A stretch of 64,000 nucleotides of DNA from Prochilodus magdalenae (taxonomy: Eukaryota > Chordata > Actinopteri > Characiformes > Prochilodontidae), in the NCBI GenBank assembly GCA_024036415.1, contig JAMWET010005499.1, positions 124,001-188,000 on the forward strand. Direction: 5' to 3'. Below, in pieces: positions 11,591 to 23,735 of the stretch (position 1 is its first letter; each line of letters opens with the position of its first letter). Under the pieces are notes generated by a model that did no database searches, was not told where the DNA came from, and was given only the letters and a program-made list of their open reading frames with translations. The translations under genes and the position numbers were made by a program.

Positions 11591-14239
11591 ACATGCTAAT
11601 TTTACTGTATGATGGACATTGAGACGGTATTGGTCTGGAGCTCTGAGGAGGAAACTCCTGCTTTGTTTTCACTTGTTTCACTTGTGATAGCATGCACTTA
11701 ACCACTGAGGGGAGGTTAGATCAATGTGGGGAGCTTGCACACAGCACTGTAACTTTTCCAAAGCATCTTCTCTAAAGCCGTATGTCTGTAGCACCCAAAG
11801 AGTATTCATGCACTCTTGTTAACTGAGTGAATCCAAAAGACTGAAATTTTGTGCTCCAAAAGGTAATGACCATGAAATTCAATTTTTTGCCTCCAACTGA
11901 TAAATGCCGCATTGCGGTACCCCAAAGAAAGTCAACATTTTCAGTTTTAGTAAAAATTATGCCAGCCAGTCAAAAAGCGAACGTCATGATACTGTATATC
12001 AACACTGGCCTTGACGTAAATGGTGCAAGCACTGTCAAATCCGTGGCAACCTTAAATTCCTGTCTGAAGCTCTCAATGCATTTAAACAGCAGACAATTTG
12101 ACAGTCACTGAGTCACTGAGACATTATACTGTCTAACTTATATACCAGGCAGAGAGGCCCTGCCAAGCAGTTAGACGGACAGCTTTCTATGCATAAACAG
12201 ACAATAAAGCGAAGCTGTTCCGCCACACACAAAGCCACTCGACGCCGGCGTTTCCCCTCAGATGTCTGATTAACGCAAAGCCCTCTTCTTCCATCTGTAA
12301 CATTTTCCAGCGTCTGAAACTGTTTTGAGAGCCTAATTAGAATTCTCAAGTGGACAATCCAAAACAAGATATTTTCACTCTATCATCATATCACTGAAAT
12401 CTATGTATGTAACCCTGATGGAATTGGGGGGAGGAAAAGGCCGGTTTATTGCCATGTTAGGACAGAATTACTCATGTGTTATTGCTGGCTGAGCGCGGTA
12501 CGCTCCGAAGTGAAGAGCAGATGGGCACGCCATACAGGGAGCAGATATGGAAACAATTTCAATCTGAAATTTGGCAGCATTCAACTTGCGCCTATGTTTT
12601 GCTTAACGGCAAAAATCATTCGCTTCTTTGCAGAGAATGTGTTTATTTATTGCTCGAGGAAAATAATCAATTTCCTCATAATCCTGACCTTGGGAAAAGT
12701 AAACGTGAGCTCTTGCATGGTCTCTGATAGGCTGACTGAAGCTCGGTGTTTAAGGACGCAGACGTTTGGAATATCCGATTTAAGTCACCGTTCTCCTCTC
12801 CTTCTCCAGTAAGCTAAGGCCGAAGTCTGCTGCTGAGTAACATTCATGGGCAAGCTTTTTTTTGCCGGGATGTCAAGTGCGGAGCAGGGGTCATACAATG
12901 GACCACCAAAATAAAGGTTCTGTAGTGGTCTTTGACTTGATCATAAGGTTCTAGGGTTCTAGTAAAAGAAAAGTAGTACTAGAACTTTTAACTTTGTAAA
13001 AGGGTTAATCACGTGCTCATTTGGACAAATGACAAATTATTATCTCATTAAAAATGATACAGAAGTAACAATATTATAATTCTAATAATTATAAATTAAA
13101 TTAATTATAATAATAACACTTTCACAGGTCCCTTGACTTGGTTAATTGAACCCCCTAAATAAGATTCAATTTGTTTTAATATTTGTGACAGGACTACAGA
13201 CCACTGCCACATGAAGGTCAGTTGGGGTCTTCTGCAAGGTGGAATTTCCTGGCCACTCTTTCTTCCAGGCAGGTTAGAACACCTTTCAGAGGGGCACACC
13301 TTTGCTGCACCGCACAACATTCGAGGAGATCAGAATTGATAAAAGAATACTATAAAAGCTCTATTTTTTCATTTTTAAATTCTGTTTTTACAATGTTTCA
13401 AACACTAATGTGATTTTACTCTGATTTAAAAAAAATATGTATATAACATGATATTTAATATTCAATTATTATTTAATCATCTGAAAGGAAATTATTTAGG
13501 GAAAAGTCCTTGCTGTGTCATTGCCCCATTTACCAAAGTTCATTAAGGGACCAAATAAAACCATATAAGCATAATTACAGGTCCCTAAATGGCTGTTGAT
13601 TTTCTGGACTCACAGTTCCACAAAAACAAGTATACAGTCTTTTGTGTCTGTATATTTAGGCCATTTTTACATAATTCCACATAATTTTTAAATATTTAAG
13701 TATTGTAATACTAATATTTTGAAGTATATGATGAAGTTTTGGTTGGAAACAAAACGGTTAAATTCCTGATTTTTTTTCTCTGTGAAATCTAAGCAGATAC
13801 AGTTTAGGATTAAGTTAGGATTAAGACTTCTCCCAACATAATGAGAAGGTAAAAATCAACCAGCCATGTTTCGATTTTCAGGGGGTGGAGCCAATTTTGT
13901 GAGAAAATGTCACTCCAAGCCTTCTGGAAGTACATCACTGATCCTGAAAATGAGTGGCAGATTGACCAAGCGATTGCTGTCAGATATCAGATGTCAGAGA
14001 TGGAAAACAGCAGCAGCTGAGGAAGTCAGTGTAGTTTTGCTTTAAGGTACATTATTTGCTAATGTATGTTTGAAGCTTCAAATGAAATGTGGAATGTCTT
14101 TCATGAGGATCCAATGTCTGCATTTAATCTAGAGCAGCCAAATCATTATCGCATCCATTTTGTGTTGCCCATATATGACCTAAAGTAAAGGCCCAGCCAA
14201 TATTCACATATAGCCATTTATTTCTTTTATAACTGCATT
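11591..14239. other. non-coding; complex blocks 12120-12380 and 12450-12850
   Basis: No gene or known repeat. The stretches 12120-12380 ('gagcctaattagaattctca') and 12450-12850 ('gaaaataatcaatttcctca') are repeat-free, of mixed GC, and rich in TAAT and ATCAAT cores: candidates for conserved non-coding elements. 13020-13110 is very AT-rich. The 112-codon and 83-codon frames at 12474-12812 overlap each other on the same strand, which argues against coding. Confidence 0.3.
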
Positions 14240-14425
14240 GGTGCAATCTGGTGTGTCCCAGAGAACTTCTTCTGAGTCTTGGTTTCTTTCATTCTCTCTC
14301 TTAGGGACTTTTTCAGTGCTGTGTCCCTCGGCTTAGTCCTTAGGGTTCTGGACCAGGACTTCAGGCAATGCTATTTATGACAGTGTCTGTTATACAGAGC
14401 CCTAAGTATATAAAGTTGACCTGAA
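14240..14425 (+). repeat. possible LINE/SINE 3'-tail-like dispersed repeat fragment
   Basis: The string series 'tcttggtttctttcattctc', 'gggactttttcagtgctgt' and 'ggttctggaccaggacttc' resembles a common teleost retroposon 3' region. No other copy occurs in this window, so the call rests on recollection of the family. Confidence 0.3.
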
Positions 14426-15678
14426 GTGAACTACCCATGCAACAACACCTTCCCCAGGACTCGTCAGCCCTTCTAACATTTTCATCTTTGCAGGCCCAGA
14501 CCGTTCCTGCGCCTTCTCATGTGTGGCTGTCGCTTCGGAGGTGGGCAGCCTCCCCGCCGATCGTTCCAGAAACACCATCAGAATGCAGGGTCCCCTATCC
14601 CCCGGTCTAGCAGAGTGCGAACGGAGCAGCTGTGATGATTTAATTTCCATACTAATAACCAAACAGGGCTACAGCAACCGCGGAGTGTTTGACTTTTATT
14701 GTTACTTACGTCTCCCGCAGTTTAGCTGGGAACAGAGAAGCCACGCATCAGTAATTAACTGTTTAGAGCTGCAGTTGTCTGGCACGGAATAAAGCCCAGC
14801 ATGGTGGCAGGGATGCTCTTGAGAAACCTGGAGCTCTTCTGATAAAAGCACACACTCGTGCAGCCCGAGTGCTGGGAGTACGTTAAGCAGCATCTGCTGT
14901 GATTTCAGAGTGTCTCTGAAGTGAAGCCCGTTTCGAACGCTTCTTTTACAACTGCCTTCGTCTGACACTCCCAGGCCCTTCTTGGACCTGGCCGTCAGAA
15001 GAAGCACATGGCAACCATTAGGGTAACTCTATACCATCGATGGCTGCCTCATATGGCACTTTGATCACTTTGAATCCAGCTTAAGGAAGCAGGGGCCACT
15101 TTCAAACCCAAATTCTCTTTTTTTCTTCCCCACTCGTCTTGGAATTTTAATTCAATCCTTTCTGGGTTATTCGGAGATTTTCAAACTGGAATTAGCCATG
15201 TGTACATTTTTCTGGAGAACAGTTTCGCCAAGTGGCGTGCACAGGACGAGGTCTGAAATCTGAGTGCGGCTCCTGTGTTTGGACTGGCCTGAACTGCCTA
15301 CGTGAAAAAATATACATATGTTTGATATTTTTACTGGATTGTTTAACGCGTAGCCATGTACTTTAAAATCAGACCACTCTGTGGAATGATCATTTCACTT
15401 TTCAGAGCACCGAATGTAAGATATTTCCTTGGTTACTCTTTGTTTTTGCTCTTCATTATGGATAAAACAAGATACTATTATGGTGACGTGATAAAACCTG
15501 ACCAGCATCAAGTTAATCATATTTCAGACATAGCTTAACCCTTCTATGACCTCCTGTCCTTGTTTTCTCCCACACCTCCTCTCAGTTTAAAACTTCAATA
15601 ACTAGTTCTCTAGAACTATGTTCTGCTTACTCTCAGATCAAGTTCACATAATCACCCATTTCTGTCACCAGCTGAATA
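14426..15678. other. non-coding; complex block 14430-15010
   Basis: Repeat-free, relatively GC-rich stretch at 14430-15010 with AT-core motifs ('gatgatttaatttccatact', 'catcagtaattaactgttta'). Overlapping frames of 86-101 codons lie on both strands without domain or splice evidence. Candidate conserved non-coding DNA; the rest is unremarkable. Confidence 0.3.
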
Positions 15679-16412
15679 CACTCATCATCAAAGAAATAGT
15701 TTCAGAAATAGCTGCACCCAGAAGGAATCGCCCGACAGGAATGAAACTTGGTGGGCAGGTTTGACATTATAAGATGCAAATGATTCTGGTTTCATGCTCG
15801 GCTGCGCATGTGGCATAAGCAAGGACAGGCCTTATTACTGTACCTGAAAGACCCAACAGTCACGACTGCAGATATTCAGGGAGCAGTGATGCCCTCCATG
15901 AGTCATCCTGTTAGTGCCAGCACTTTTGGCAGAGGGCAGCATGGCGCAGGACTACATGCATGCGTAACTGTTACTATGACTGCCCTTAAAACCATGTCAG
16001 TGCCGCTAAAGACTGTAATGGATTGTCTTGGAGTGACTCAGAATGGCAGTGGGCCGTTACGTGTGTGGAGGCACCGTAGTCAGGATGAATAGTCACATGT
16101 CACACATCCAGAAGACCTGGTGTCACTCCACCTCTACCCCTACCACAAAATCTGCAGGAATTGTGTGAGAATATTCAAGCTACATGGGATGGATTATCAC
16201 AGGACCCCCTGGGAACCTCTACAACTCCATGCCGAGACATCTGACATGGGTGGCTCAATGCCATGCTGAGACACTACTTCTGTATGTGCAGCTCAATAAA
16301 TATTGCCCATATCCGTCTAAATTTATTATCATTTATTGTTCCTGGTAACCTTTATCTTCCTTTCAAATGTGCAATCCCACACTTCCTTCTGGGTGCACAT
16401 TTTAATGATGAG
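15679..16412 (+). mobile_element. Tc1-A copy 5, the most complete copy
   Basis: The left inverted terminus 'cactcatcatcaaagaaata' follows TA at 15677-15678. The right terminus runs from 'acttccttctgggtgcacat' to 'aatgatgag'. Between them lie 'gaatgaaacttggtgggcag', the DIQGAVMPSMSHPVSAST block (15872-15925), a damaged catalytic-Asp region (here shortened before 'gtgtggaggcaccg'), and the C-terminal block with 'caggaattgtgtgagaatat'. It is the best template for the outer structure, but lacks the SDESRF segment, so it carries an additional deletion. Confidence 0.9.
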
Positions 16413-17400
16413 CCTATATTAATTCCATTAGTTCCAAAGATGATTCCAGGACAGAGGTTGTTTTTTCAATGGGGAATGTTTTTTATTAGGTCATAGTCCA
16501 TCCATGCTGCTAGAACCATCACTGAAAGCTGATCACCCTCAAACCAGCAGTGATTTGGATGCCAGTATGCTGGCCAACAAGCATGTCCAGCTAAACCAAA
16601 AGCAGACCAGCATAAACCAGCTTAGACTAGCATGAAGCACATGATGATCCAGTCTGCTTTTTAGCTGGGCTACCAGATGTGATAGTGGAACACAGGTATG
16701 TACCTGCCTGTTTTATGAATGCATTATTAGGTGCCATTGTCAGGGTTCTCTCGCACTTCAGACCCATATAAACCATAACGTAAAGTCGTCTTCCTTTAAA
16801 TGACTAAACAGTTCCTGCAGCATGTACGCAGTACAGGCAGAGCAGGTAAATGGAGGGAAATGGAGGAAGGATGAATATTAATGAGCACCGCTGCCTGTTC
16901 ATGTCACTTTCAGAGCGAAGACAAAGAAAGCGAGAACAACAGTGTGGACCGAAAATAAAAACGTAGCAGCTAGCTGAAACAAAAAGAGAGTGATGAGGAG
17001 AGAAATGAACGGCGTGGCGGCGGGCGAGGGAGAGGCGTCTGGAGGGTCTATTAGTATGCATGTGGTGTGTGCAGCTTGGGAAAGGATTAATGTACTCTGA
17101 TGCCTAATATTCTAGAGAACAATTAATTTGCCCCAGTTTTGTCACACTTGAAATTTAAGTGCTAGAACCGATCGATGCTCGCAGCTACTAATATGATCAC
17201 TGCAGGGCCAACACGGCCAAGTCAGGAGTCTCCAATTTCATCATCATTTTCCCCAACAGCTCCTGTGACACAGCAGGGCAAGCCACACACACACACACGC
17301 ACACACATTCCTCCACAAAATGTTCACGCACAGGCTCTCCGTCTCTCTTTTGCTCTCAGAAAGTGGTGTTTTAAATATATTAGTAATAACATTAAGACAG
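16413..17400. other. non-coding; CTGG-rich segment and complex block
   Basis: 16556-16680 carries 'ttggatgccagtatgctgg' and related CCAGC/GCTGG strings similar to the 77-bp tandem unit at 43795-43985. 16840-17060 is a repeat-free block with 'aggatgaatattaatgagca', a texture like conserved non-coding DNA. A short (CA)n lies near 17285-17307. Confidence 0.35.
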
Positions 17401-17876
17401 CGTCCCTGCATCTACACTCATTGTCCATTTACTGTACTGTACTGACTGTAGTCAATCTGCCCCCCTTTTACCCTATTCTTTGGAACCACCAAAGAACCCC
17501 AGGAATCATTTGAGTGGTGGATCTTTCTCAACACTGCATCGACACTGATAGGGGTGGGGTGTTAGTGTGTGTTGTGCTGGTGTGTGTTGATCAGATACAG
17601 CAGGGCTGCTGGAGAAACACTGTGTCCACTCACTGTCCACTCTATTAGACACTCCTACCACCTTGTAGATGTAAAGTCAGAGACAAGCTCATCTACTGCT
17701 GCAGAGTTTGTGTTGGACGTCCTCTTGTCTTTCATCAGTGGTCACAGGATGCTGCCCCCAGGACGCTGTTGGCTGGATAGTTTTGGGTGGTAGACTATTC
17801 TCAGTCCAACAGTGACACTGAGGTGTTTAATAACTCCAGCAGCACTGCTGTGTCTGATCAACTCACAACACACTCT
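17401..17876. repeat. dispersed repeat G with internal long inverted repeat
   Basis: Carries imperfect inverted arms: left 17583-17614 ('tgttgatcagatacagcagg') and right 17834-17866 ('ctgctgtgtctgatcaactc'), separated by about 220 bp. Contains 'tgtccactcactgtccactc' and 'gtggtcacaggatgctgccc', strings recalled from a common teleost MITE-like repeat. Only one copy lies in this window. Confidence 0.6.
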
Positions 17877-18090
17877 ATATATGGTACTCAGTATATGGTA
17901 CTGATATTTAATTAGTATTCTCATCATTAATATGTTCAGTATAAACTGCACATATTAATATTTATTCACATTTTATTACTAATATTTTTAGTATCTCTGG
18001 TTAGGTTCTCACAAGCGTTTCAATGAGCACACTTCCCTGATACAATGACATAAATAAAAAACACTGAGTTTACATTTGATATGTACCATA

Positions 18091-18627
18091 TACAGGGGTT
18101 GGACAATGAAACTGAAACACCTGGTTTTAGACCACAATCATTTATTAGTATGGTGTAGGGCCTCCTTTTGCAGCCAATACAGCGTCAGTTCGTCTTGGGA
18201 ATGACATATACTGCGTCCCGCACAGTGGTCAGAGGGATTTTAAGCCATTCTTCTTGCAGGATAGTGGCCAGGTCACTACGTGATGCTGGTGGAGGTTCGT
18301 CCTTCTTGGTGGTATGCTGACATTACCCTGGATACCGTGGCTCTTGATACATCACAAAGACTTGCTGTCTTGGTCACAGATGCGCCAGCAAGACGTGCAC
18401 CAACAGTTTGTCCTCTTTTGAACTCTGGTATGTCACCCATAATGTTGTGTGCATTGCAGTATTTTGAGCAGAACTGTGCTCTTACCTGCTAACTGAACCT
18501 TCACACTCTGCTCTTACTGGTGCAATGTGCAATTAATGAAGATTGGCCACCAGGCTGGTCCAATTTAGCCATGAGACCTCCCACACTAAAATGACAGGTG
18601 TTTCAGTTTCATTGTCCAACCCCTGTA
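18091..18627 (-). mobile_element. Tc1-C, internally deleted Tc1-like element
   Basis: Bounded by near-perfect inverted termini: 'tacaggggttggacaatgaa' at 18091 and its complement ending 'ttgtccaacccctgta' at 18627, with TA at each end. Minus-strand reading keeps the N-terminal helix-turn-helix region and, after a junction near 18275-18300, the C-terminal segment DLATILQEEWLKIPLTTV. The whole DDE catalytic core is missing. At about 537 bp it is roughly a third of the usual length. TIRs look intact, so it could once have been mobilised in trans. Confidence 0.92.
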
Positions 18628-20330
18628 GATATACTGTACAAGTAGCTACCTGTTAAAATATCTAATATATTATAATGTTTTTAAAAACATTTTTTATATT
18701 TCTGCATATTATTTATTTAGAGCCCACCTGTTACATGCCGTAAATTATTTATGATATATGGACCAATAGAAATCTCTTTACATTTGCTTGTATTGAAAGT
18801 GAATATTTTTTTGCCTTCCTGATGAATGATGAGTAAGTATCTGTAATAAAATAGCCAATATGTATCATTATGGTTTACTTACCAAAAAAAAAAAAGACAA
18901 AAACATATTAGTGGCAGACAATTACTTAAACATCTATATATACACATAATGTCCTATAATTATTTGGTGGTACTGTCCTTAAATATACAAAAACAATGCT
19001 TGTACACATGAACACACACACAGTGTCACACACATTGGACTTTTGGCAACAACAGGGGGCGTAGGTGTAACAGCAACTTGCTGGTGACTTTACAAAAGAT
19101 CTTCTGGTGTCTTTAACACAAAGGAACAAGGGGAGCTGGATAAGTGTTCCATGTGGAAGTGCATCTCAAGCCCTTCTCAGTAAAGGCGGGAGGAGAAAGT
19201 CTAGCCCAGAGAATCAAAGAATTCCCCATATCAATCACAGTGTGTTTCTTGATGGGCTGCAGCTGCAGTTGAGTTTAGCATTGTTAAACTAATCATCTGC
19301 TCTGGCGCTTAGAAGGATTACTCTGCTGTCAAACATTGAAAGCCAATAGCTTTTGATAGGTAATGGATTAATCAGGGCTCTACAGTAGGTGTGGAAATTC
19401 TCAAAATGTCATGTAATTGGGAATATGTTTGGGAAGAGTTGGATATCCGTCGGAAAATCTTTAGATATTCTTTTTTTTTATCCACTCTGATGCAGCACAC
19501 CCCCCTAATGTAGATACCATTCAATTTCCTCTGCCATGATGTTATTAAAGCGAAATTCCAGACTGCTTTATTTCAGCATTATTAAAAAGTTGTAAACAAA
19601 GTTATTCAGAGCAGCTTTGTGTGAAATGTTCCAATGTAGAGAAAGAGAATTGTTCACAATGGTGATAGGACCCAGATGTGAAGTGCAAGGCATCTAAAAG
19701 CTCACTCGCAGAGAGATATTACAGGAAATAAGTTGCATCATGTCTGAGATAGTGTTCTAGAGCACTTTTAAAGTTGAAACATACTTTTGAATGACTTTGT
19801 TTGCATATCTGTATGCAAATGTCCGTGTAGTTCCCTTACACATATAGCACATGTAGAAAACAAACCTAGAACATCTACATAGTGGAGTATGAAGCTCTAC
19901 ATGAGGAAAATTGGAGAAAGAATTTGTAGAATTTTTTGTCTTTTAGAATAAATGTGTGGCAGTTAATTAATTGCATTATCAGTTCCTTTATTAGGTCTTA
20001 CATTCTTGAATGATGGTGCTCATACAAACAGATACCTAGAGCAGACTATATGACCTGCACAATTCTGGAAGGAGTGCTTCTCCTGACAACCTGACAAAAC
20101 ATATCAACCGATTTTTTTAATCTCCCTAAAATGTACATTTACTTTCCCTGTTCTACAATGGGGAGCAACCCTACAGTACATAAAATCATATCCTGCAAAT
20201 GATTGTTTTAAGGATATTATTAGATCATGTGACCTAAGTTTAGACGTTTTTTCTTGATCGCTTATACAGTTCTGTTCAGTTTTAGCCAGAAGGGATATAT
20301 ATATTTAAAAAACTATACATATGGTCAGTA
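18628..20330. other. non-coding; complex block 19370-19720
   Basis: AT-rich DNA with an A-run near 18883. The block 19370-19720 ('gccatgatgttattaaagcg', 'cagcattattaaaaagttgt') is repeat-free and resembles conserved non-coding DNA in texture. No gene support. Confidence 0.3.
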
Positions 20331-20439
<109 letters not shown>

Positions 20440-20820
20440 TACACCCAATATGGTGTACATGACTGATACTATACAAATATACTGTATTAACCAAACAAAA
20501 TACTTTATTTATCACTAACAAGAAACAAAAAGCCTTTGTTATTGTCTTTCTCTTTCGTCTTTCATGTTCTTATGTTTAAGTAAGTTGATACATTAAGTAA
20601 ACAAATAGCTGTGATCCTCTAAATCAGCAAAACCTTTTGGTCTTCTTGAACTTCTGGAATCAAGTTCTAAACAAATTGTACAAAGAACTCACTGATAATA
20701 TTAAATTTGCAGGTGTGATGCTTTGTGATCCAATGTTGTTATTTCTGCATTTATTAGCTCTGCCCTACAATTTCCTCTATTTCTACCGTTTTTACATGAT
20801 AAAAACACATGTTAGCAAAG
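20440..20820. other. non-coding, nothing recognised
   Basis: AT-rich DNA with short frames only; no shared repeat recognised. Confidence 0.4.
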
Positions 20821-21062
20821 GAAGTATCAAAACTATTTCAATGATAACTGCACCACCTTGCAAACAATGTGAGTGAAAATATAATTCAAGTCATTTATAA
20901 CCTAAGAACTTCTAATAAGAAGGGTTTGTATTTTGGCCCCCATCTTCCCATTGCTGAAATGCCAGAGACTAATTTATAGCCAATTCATTTTAATTAATGG
21001 CAACTAATTTCTAATTCCAGTAAAATGCATGCCAATACATGTTCTTAGCTTATACAGTGCTT
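20821..21062 (+). repeat. duplicated segment, copy 1 (partner 23406-23659)
   Basis: Collinear with 23406-23659 over about 245 bp: 'aataagaagggtttgtattt', 'ttaattaatggcaactaatt' and 'catgttcttagcttatacag' recur in order with small differences. Either a dispersed repeat or a local duplication separated by the ACT-rich domain. Confidence 0.85.
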
Positions 21063-22524
21063 TCTGACTAGCTTTCTAATCATATCCATAAGCTTAGTAA
21101 ATTCAGCTCTAATGAATAACTTCTATGCTCTGTCTATTCGAGACGTTTGTCTTAAAGTTAACACGTGCACTCAAACACATGAGACTCTATTCAGATCCAT
21201 TCATTTCCTCATGAATGGCTGAGTGAAATGTGTAACATCACCACAGTTCTGTCATTCAGTTGACTGTCGGTAATACCTGTACTGATGTAGTAATTTATTA
21301 ATGTGAAACTGACGGACAGATTTATTTATATACAGAAAAATGATGCATCTTAGCTTCTTGTGCCAGCCCAATAAAATCTCTGTGGTGTCCCGGAAAAAGT
21401 TTCTAGCTACACCATGGGCTAAACTTGTGCATACAGCTGTAGGTAGACCTGATCGTACAGCATTTGTCAAATATGCTAAATTGTCTGTCGATGTAGTGAG
21501 ATAATTTCACTTGATAACATCAGTGAAAACCTCAGCATAGGCTAAATAATGATTTCACTACAGTATATAATAAGCATTACTAGATTTATTGCGTGCATTT
21601 CAGAGTCTTTCACTTGCCAAGATTGCTTTCTTTTTTCATAGTTCTAATTCCCCTTTTTTATGAGAGGTCAGGAGGTTTGTGTGGATTGAACAGGCAGCAC
21701 CCCAAGAAAAGAGGCAGTGCTTAAAGGAACATTGCTAGAAAGGAAAAGCTCCTTCAGAGGCAATCCTATTGTCCATCACCTGCACATATCATTATCCTCC
21801 AGAGGGCAGCACTTTGGGAATGCTTAGTCTACAGGTGGTCTAACCTGAATACAGCCTGATTCCTGAAAGATTTATAAATAAATTTCACATGTAGTTTTAA
21901 TATTCCCTTCAGTAACTGATGAATGATCCATGCCTGAGTTCACCTGTTTACTCATATGAAAATTAACAAATTTGCTATATAATGCTGTTCCTCTTGTCTG
22001 TGTCTACAGTCCACTATGGAGTCTACAGGGGACCTTCTGTCTCTGGCAAGAGAACAGTTCTTGCTTGTCGTGTGAATGCATTGATAATGTGTTGAACTAA
22101 ATCATGTATGTATAATAAAGAGCACTGGATTTCTGTTGTCCTGTGCTGCTATGCCGCTACCCGTTATCTCAGATGAACTGATCTTCATCTTTTAATCACC
22201 TTTAGATGTAACCAAGGTGATTTCCATGGTAACCAGCAGATCAGCTACCTGTGAGAATGCTTGAAGTAGCTTCAACATAATGCAGTCACAAGTGGATCTG
22301 GATATGTGCTATAGAGCACAAACCTCTGCTCACAGTTTGGATTTATTCTGCTCAAGTAAAAACATGCTTATCTGAGATACGCACTCCATGTAGTTCACTA
22401 AAACACAGACTGGACATGCGCTGTACACAATGGGAAACAATATATAGGTCTGTAATGAACACAAAAAAATAACATAATAATATAATATTTACTAAATATG
22501 GATTTATGATAGAGGAGATGCTCA
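21063..22524. other. non-coding; complex block 21600-21860
   Basis: No repeat or gene recognised. 21600-21860 is repeat-free with strings such as 'cctccagagggcagcacttt'. Short frames only. Confidence 0.35.
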
Positions 22525-23285
22525 ACTACTACTGCCTCTTTCCTTCCCACTACCACTACTACTACAACTCTAACTTCTTACTTTGCCTCTACTACCAGGC
22601 CTACATGTACTGCTACACATTTACTGCTGCTGCTTCTTCTACTGCTCCTGTTTTTGTGCTGTTTCTACTACTACTAGAACTTCTAGTCTACTACTACAAT
22701 TCCTGCCATTGCTTCTGATGCCACTACATTACTACTGGTACTGCAGCGTTTTTTTATCTGCTTTGAGAGTGGGGAACTGATGACTAGCACGGTTAACACC
22801 AGCAAACCAGGGAATCAGCTGATGAGTTGAGCTGATGAGCATGAGAAAGAAAATAACCAAACTAGGACCCTCTAGAATCCAGGAGTCCCTAACCATGATC
22901 TACTGCTACTATCACTTACAATACCCCTACTGGTACTGCTACCTCAAGCTTTCTCTGCTAACACCACCTATTTATACTATTTATACTACTGCTGTGTTTT
23001 CCTTCTGCCCCTACTAGTAGTTCTACTATTTCTACTACTACTCATACTAGTTCTCCTCATTCAACTACTGCTATTACTGCCATGACTATTGCTACTACAA
23101 CTACTTCTACGTCTACCACTACCACTACTGCTTTAGCTCCTACTGCTGCTATTAGTTCTATTACTACTACTTCTACTATTACTTCTACTGCCACTACTAC
23201 CTACTACCTCTCTGTGTGCTACGTCTACTTCTATAAGTACTACAACTATACAATAACTACAAAAATGGTACCACTACTATAACTA
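22525..23285. repeat. degenerate (ACT/TAC)n trinucleotide domain
   Basis: About 760 bp dominated by ctactac-type trinucleotides with point variation ('ctactactgctattactgcc'), interrupted at about 22750-22895 by non-repeat sequence. Several overlapping frames rich in Y, L, T and S arise only from the repeat. Looks like an old, mutated trinucleotide expansion. Confidence 0.9.
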
Positions 23286-23308
23286 TAAAAGTCTAACTTA
23301 TCATCCTG

Positions 23309-23735
23309 TAATATAAATAAATACATAGTCAAAAATGATAATAATCAACCGGTCGGATGCAAATGTTTTAGGGACCCCAGTCGAATTACATTGATACATT
23401 GATACGAAGCATCAAAGCTATTTTAATGATAACAGCACCACCATGCATACAAGGTGAGTGAATAAATAATTCAAGTCATTTATGCCTCAAGGAATTTTAA
23501 TAAGAAGGGTTTGTATTTTGGCCCCTGTCTTCCCGTTGTTGAAATGCCAAAGACTTTATACTTTAGAATTTATAGTCAATTCACTTTAATTAATGGCAAC
23601 TAATTCCTAAATACAGTAAACTGCATGTCAGTAGATGTTCTTAGCCTATACAATGCTTATATAATTAATATAAATAAATACATAGTCAAAAATGATAAAA
23701 ATCAACCATTCGGATGCAAGCGTTTTGGGGACCCG
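23309..23735 (+). repeat. composite: 70-bp direct repeats flanking duplicated segment copy 2
   Basis: Direct repeats at 23309-23378 and 23666-23734 share 'ataaataaatacatagtcaa' and a 'ggatgcaa.tgtttt.ggacc' end; their spacing is 357 bp. Between them lies the second copy of the 245-bp segment (23406-23659). The structure looks like two partial units of a 357-bp tandem repeat, or a short element between direct terminal repeats. The direct repeats are not found near copy 1 at 20821. Confidence 0.8.

Noticed and set aside
22506..23282. Tyrosine/threonine-rich frames
   Set aside because: Arise from the degenerate ACT trinucleotide domain in several phases at once.
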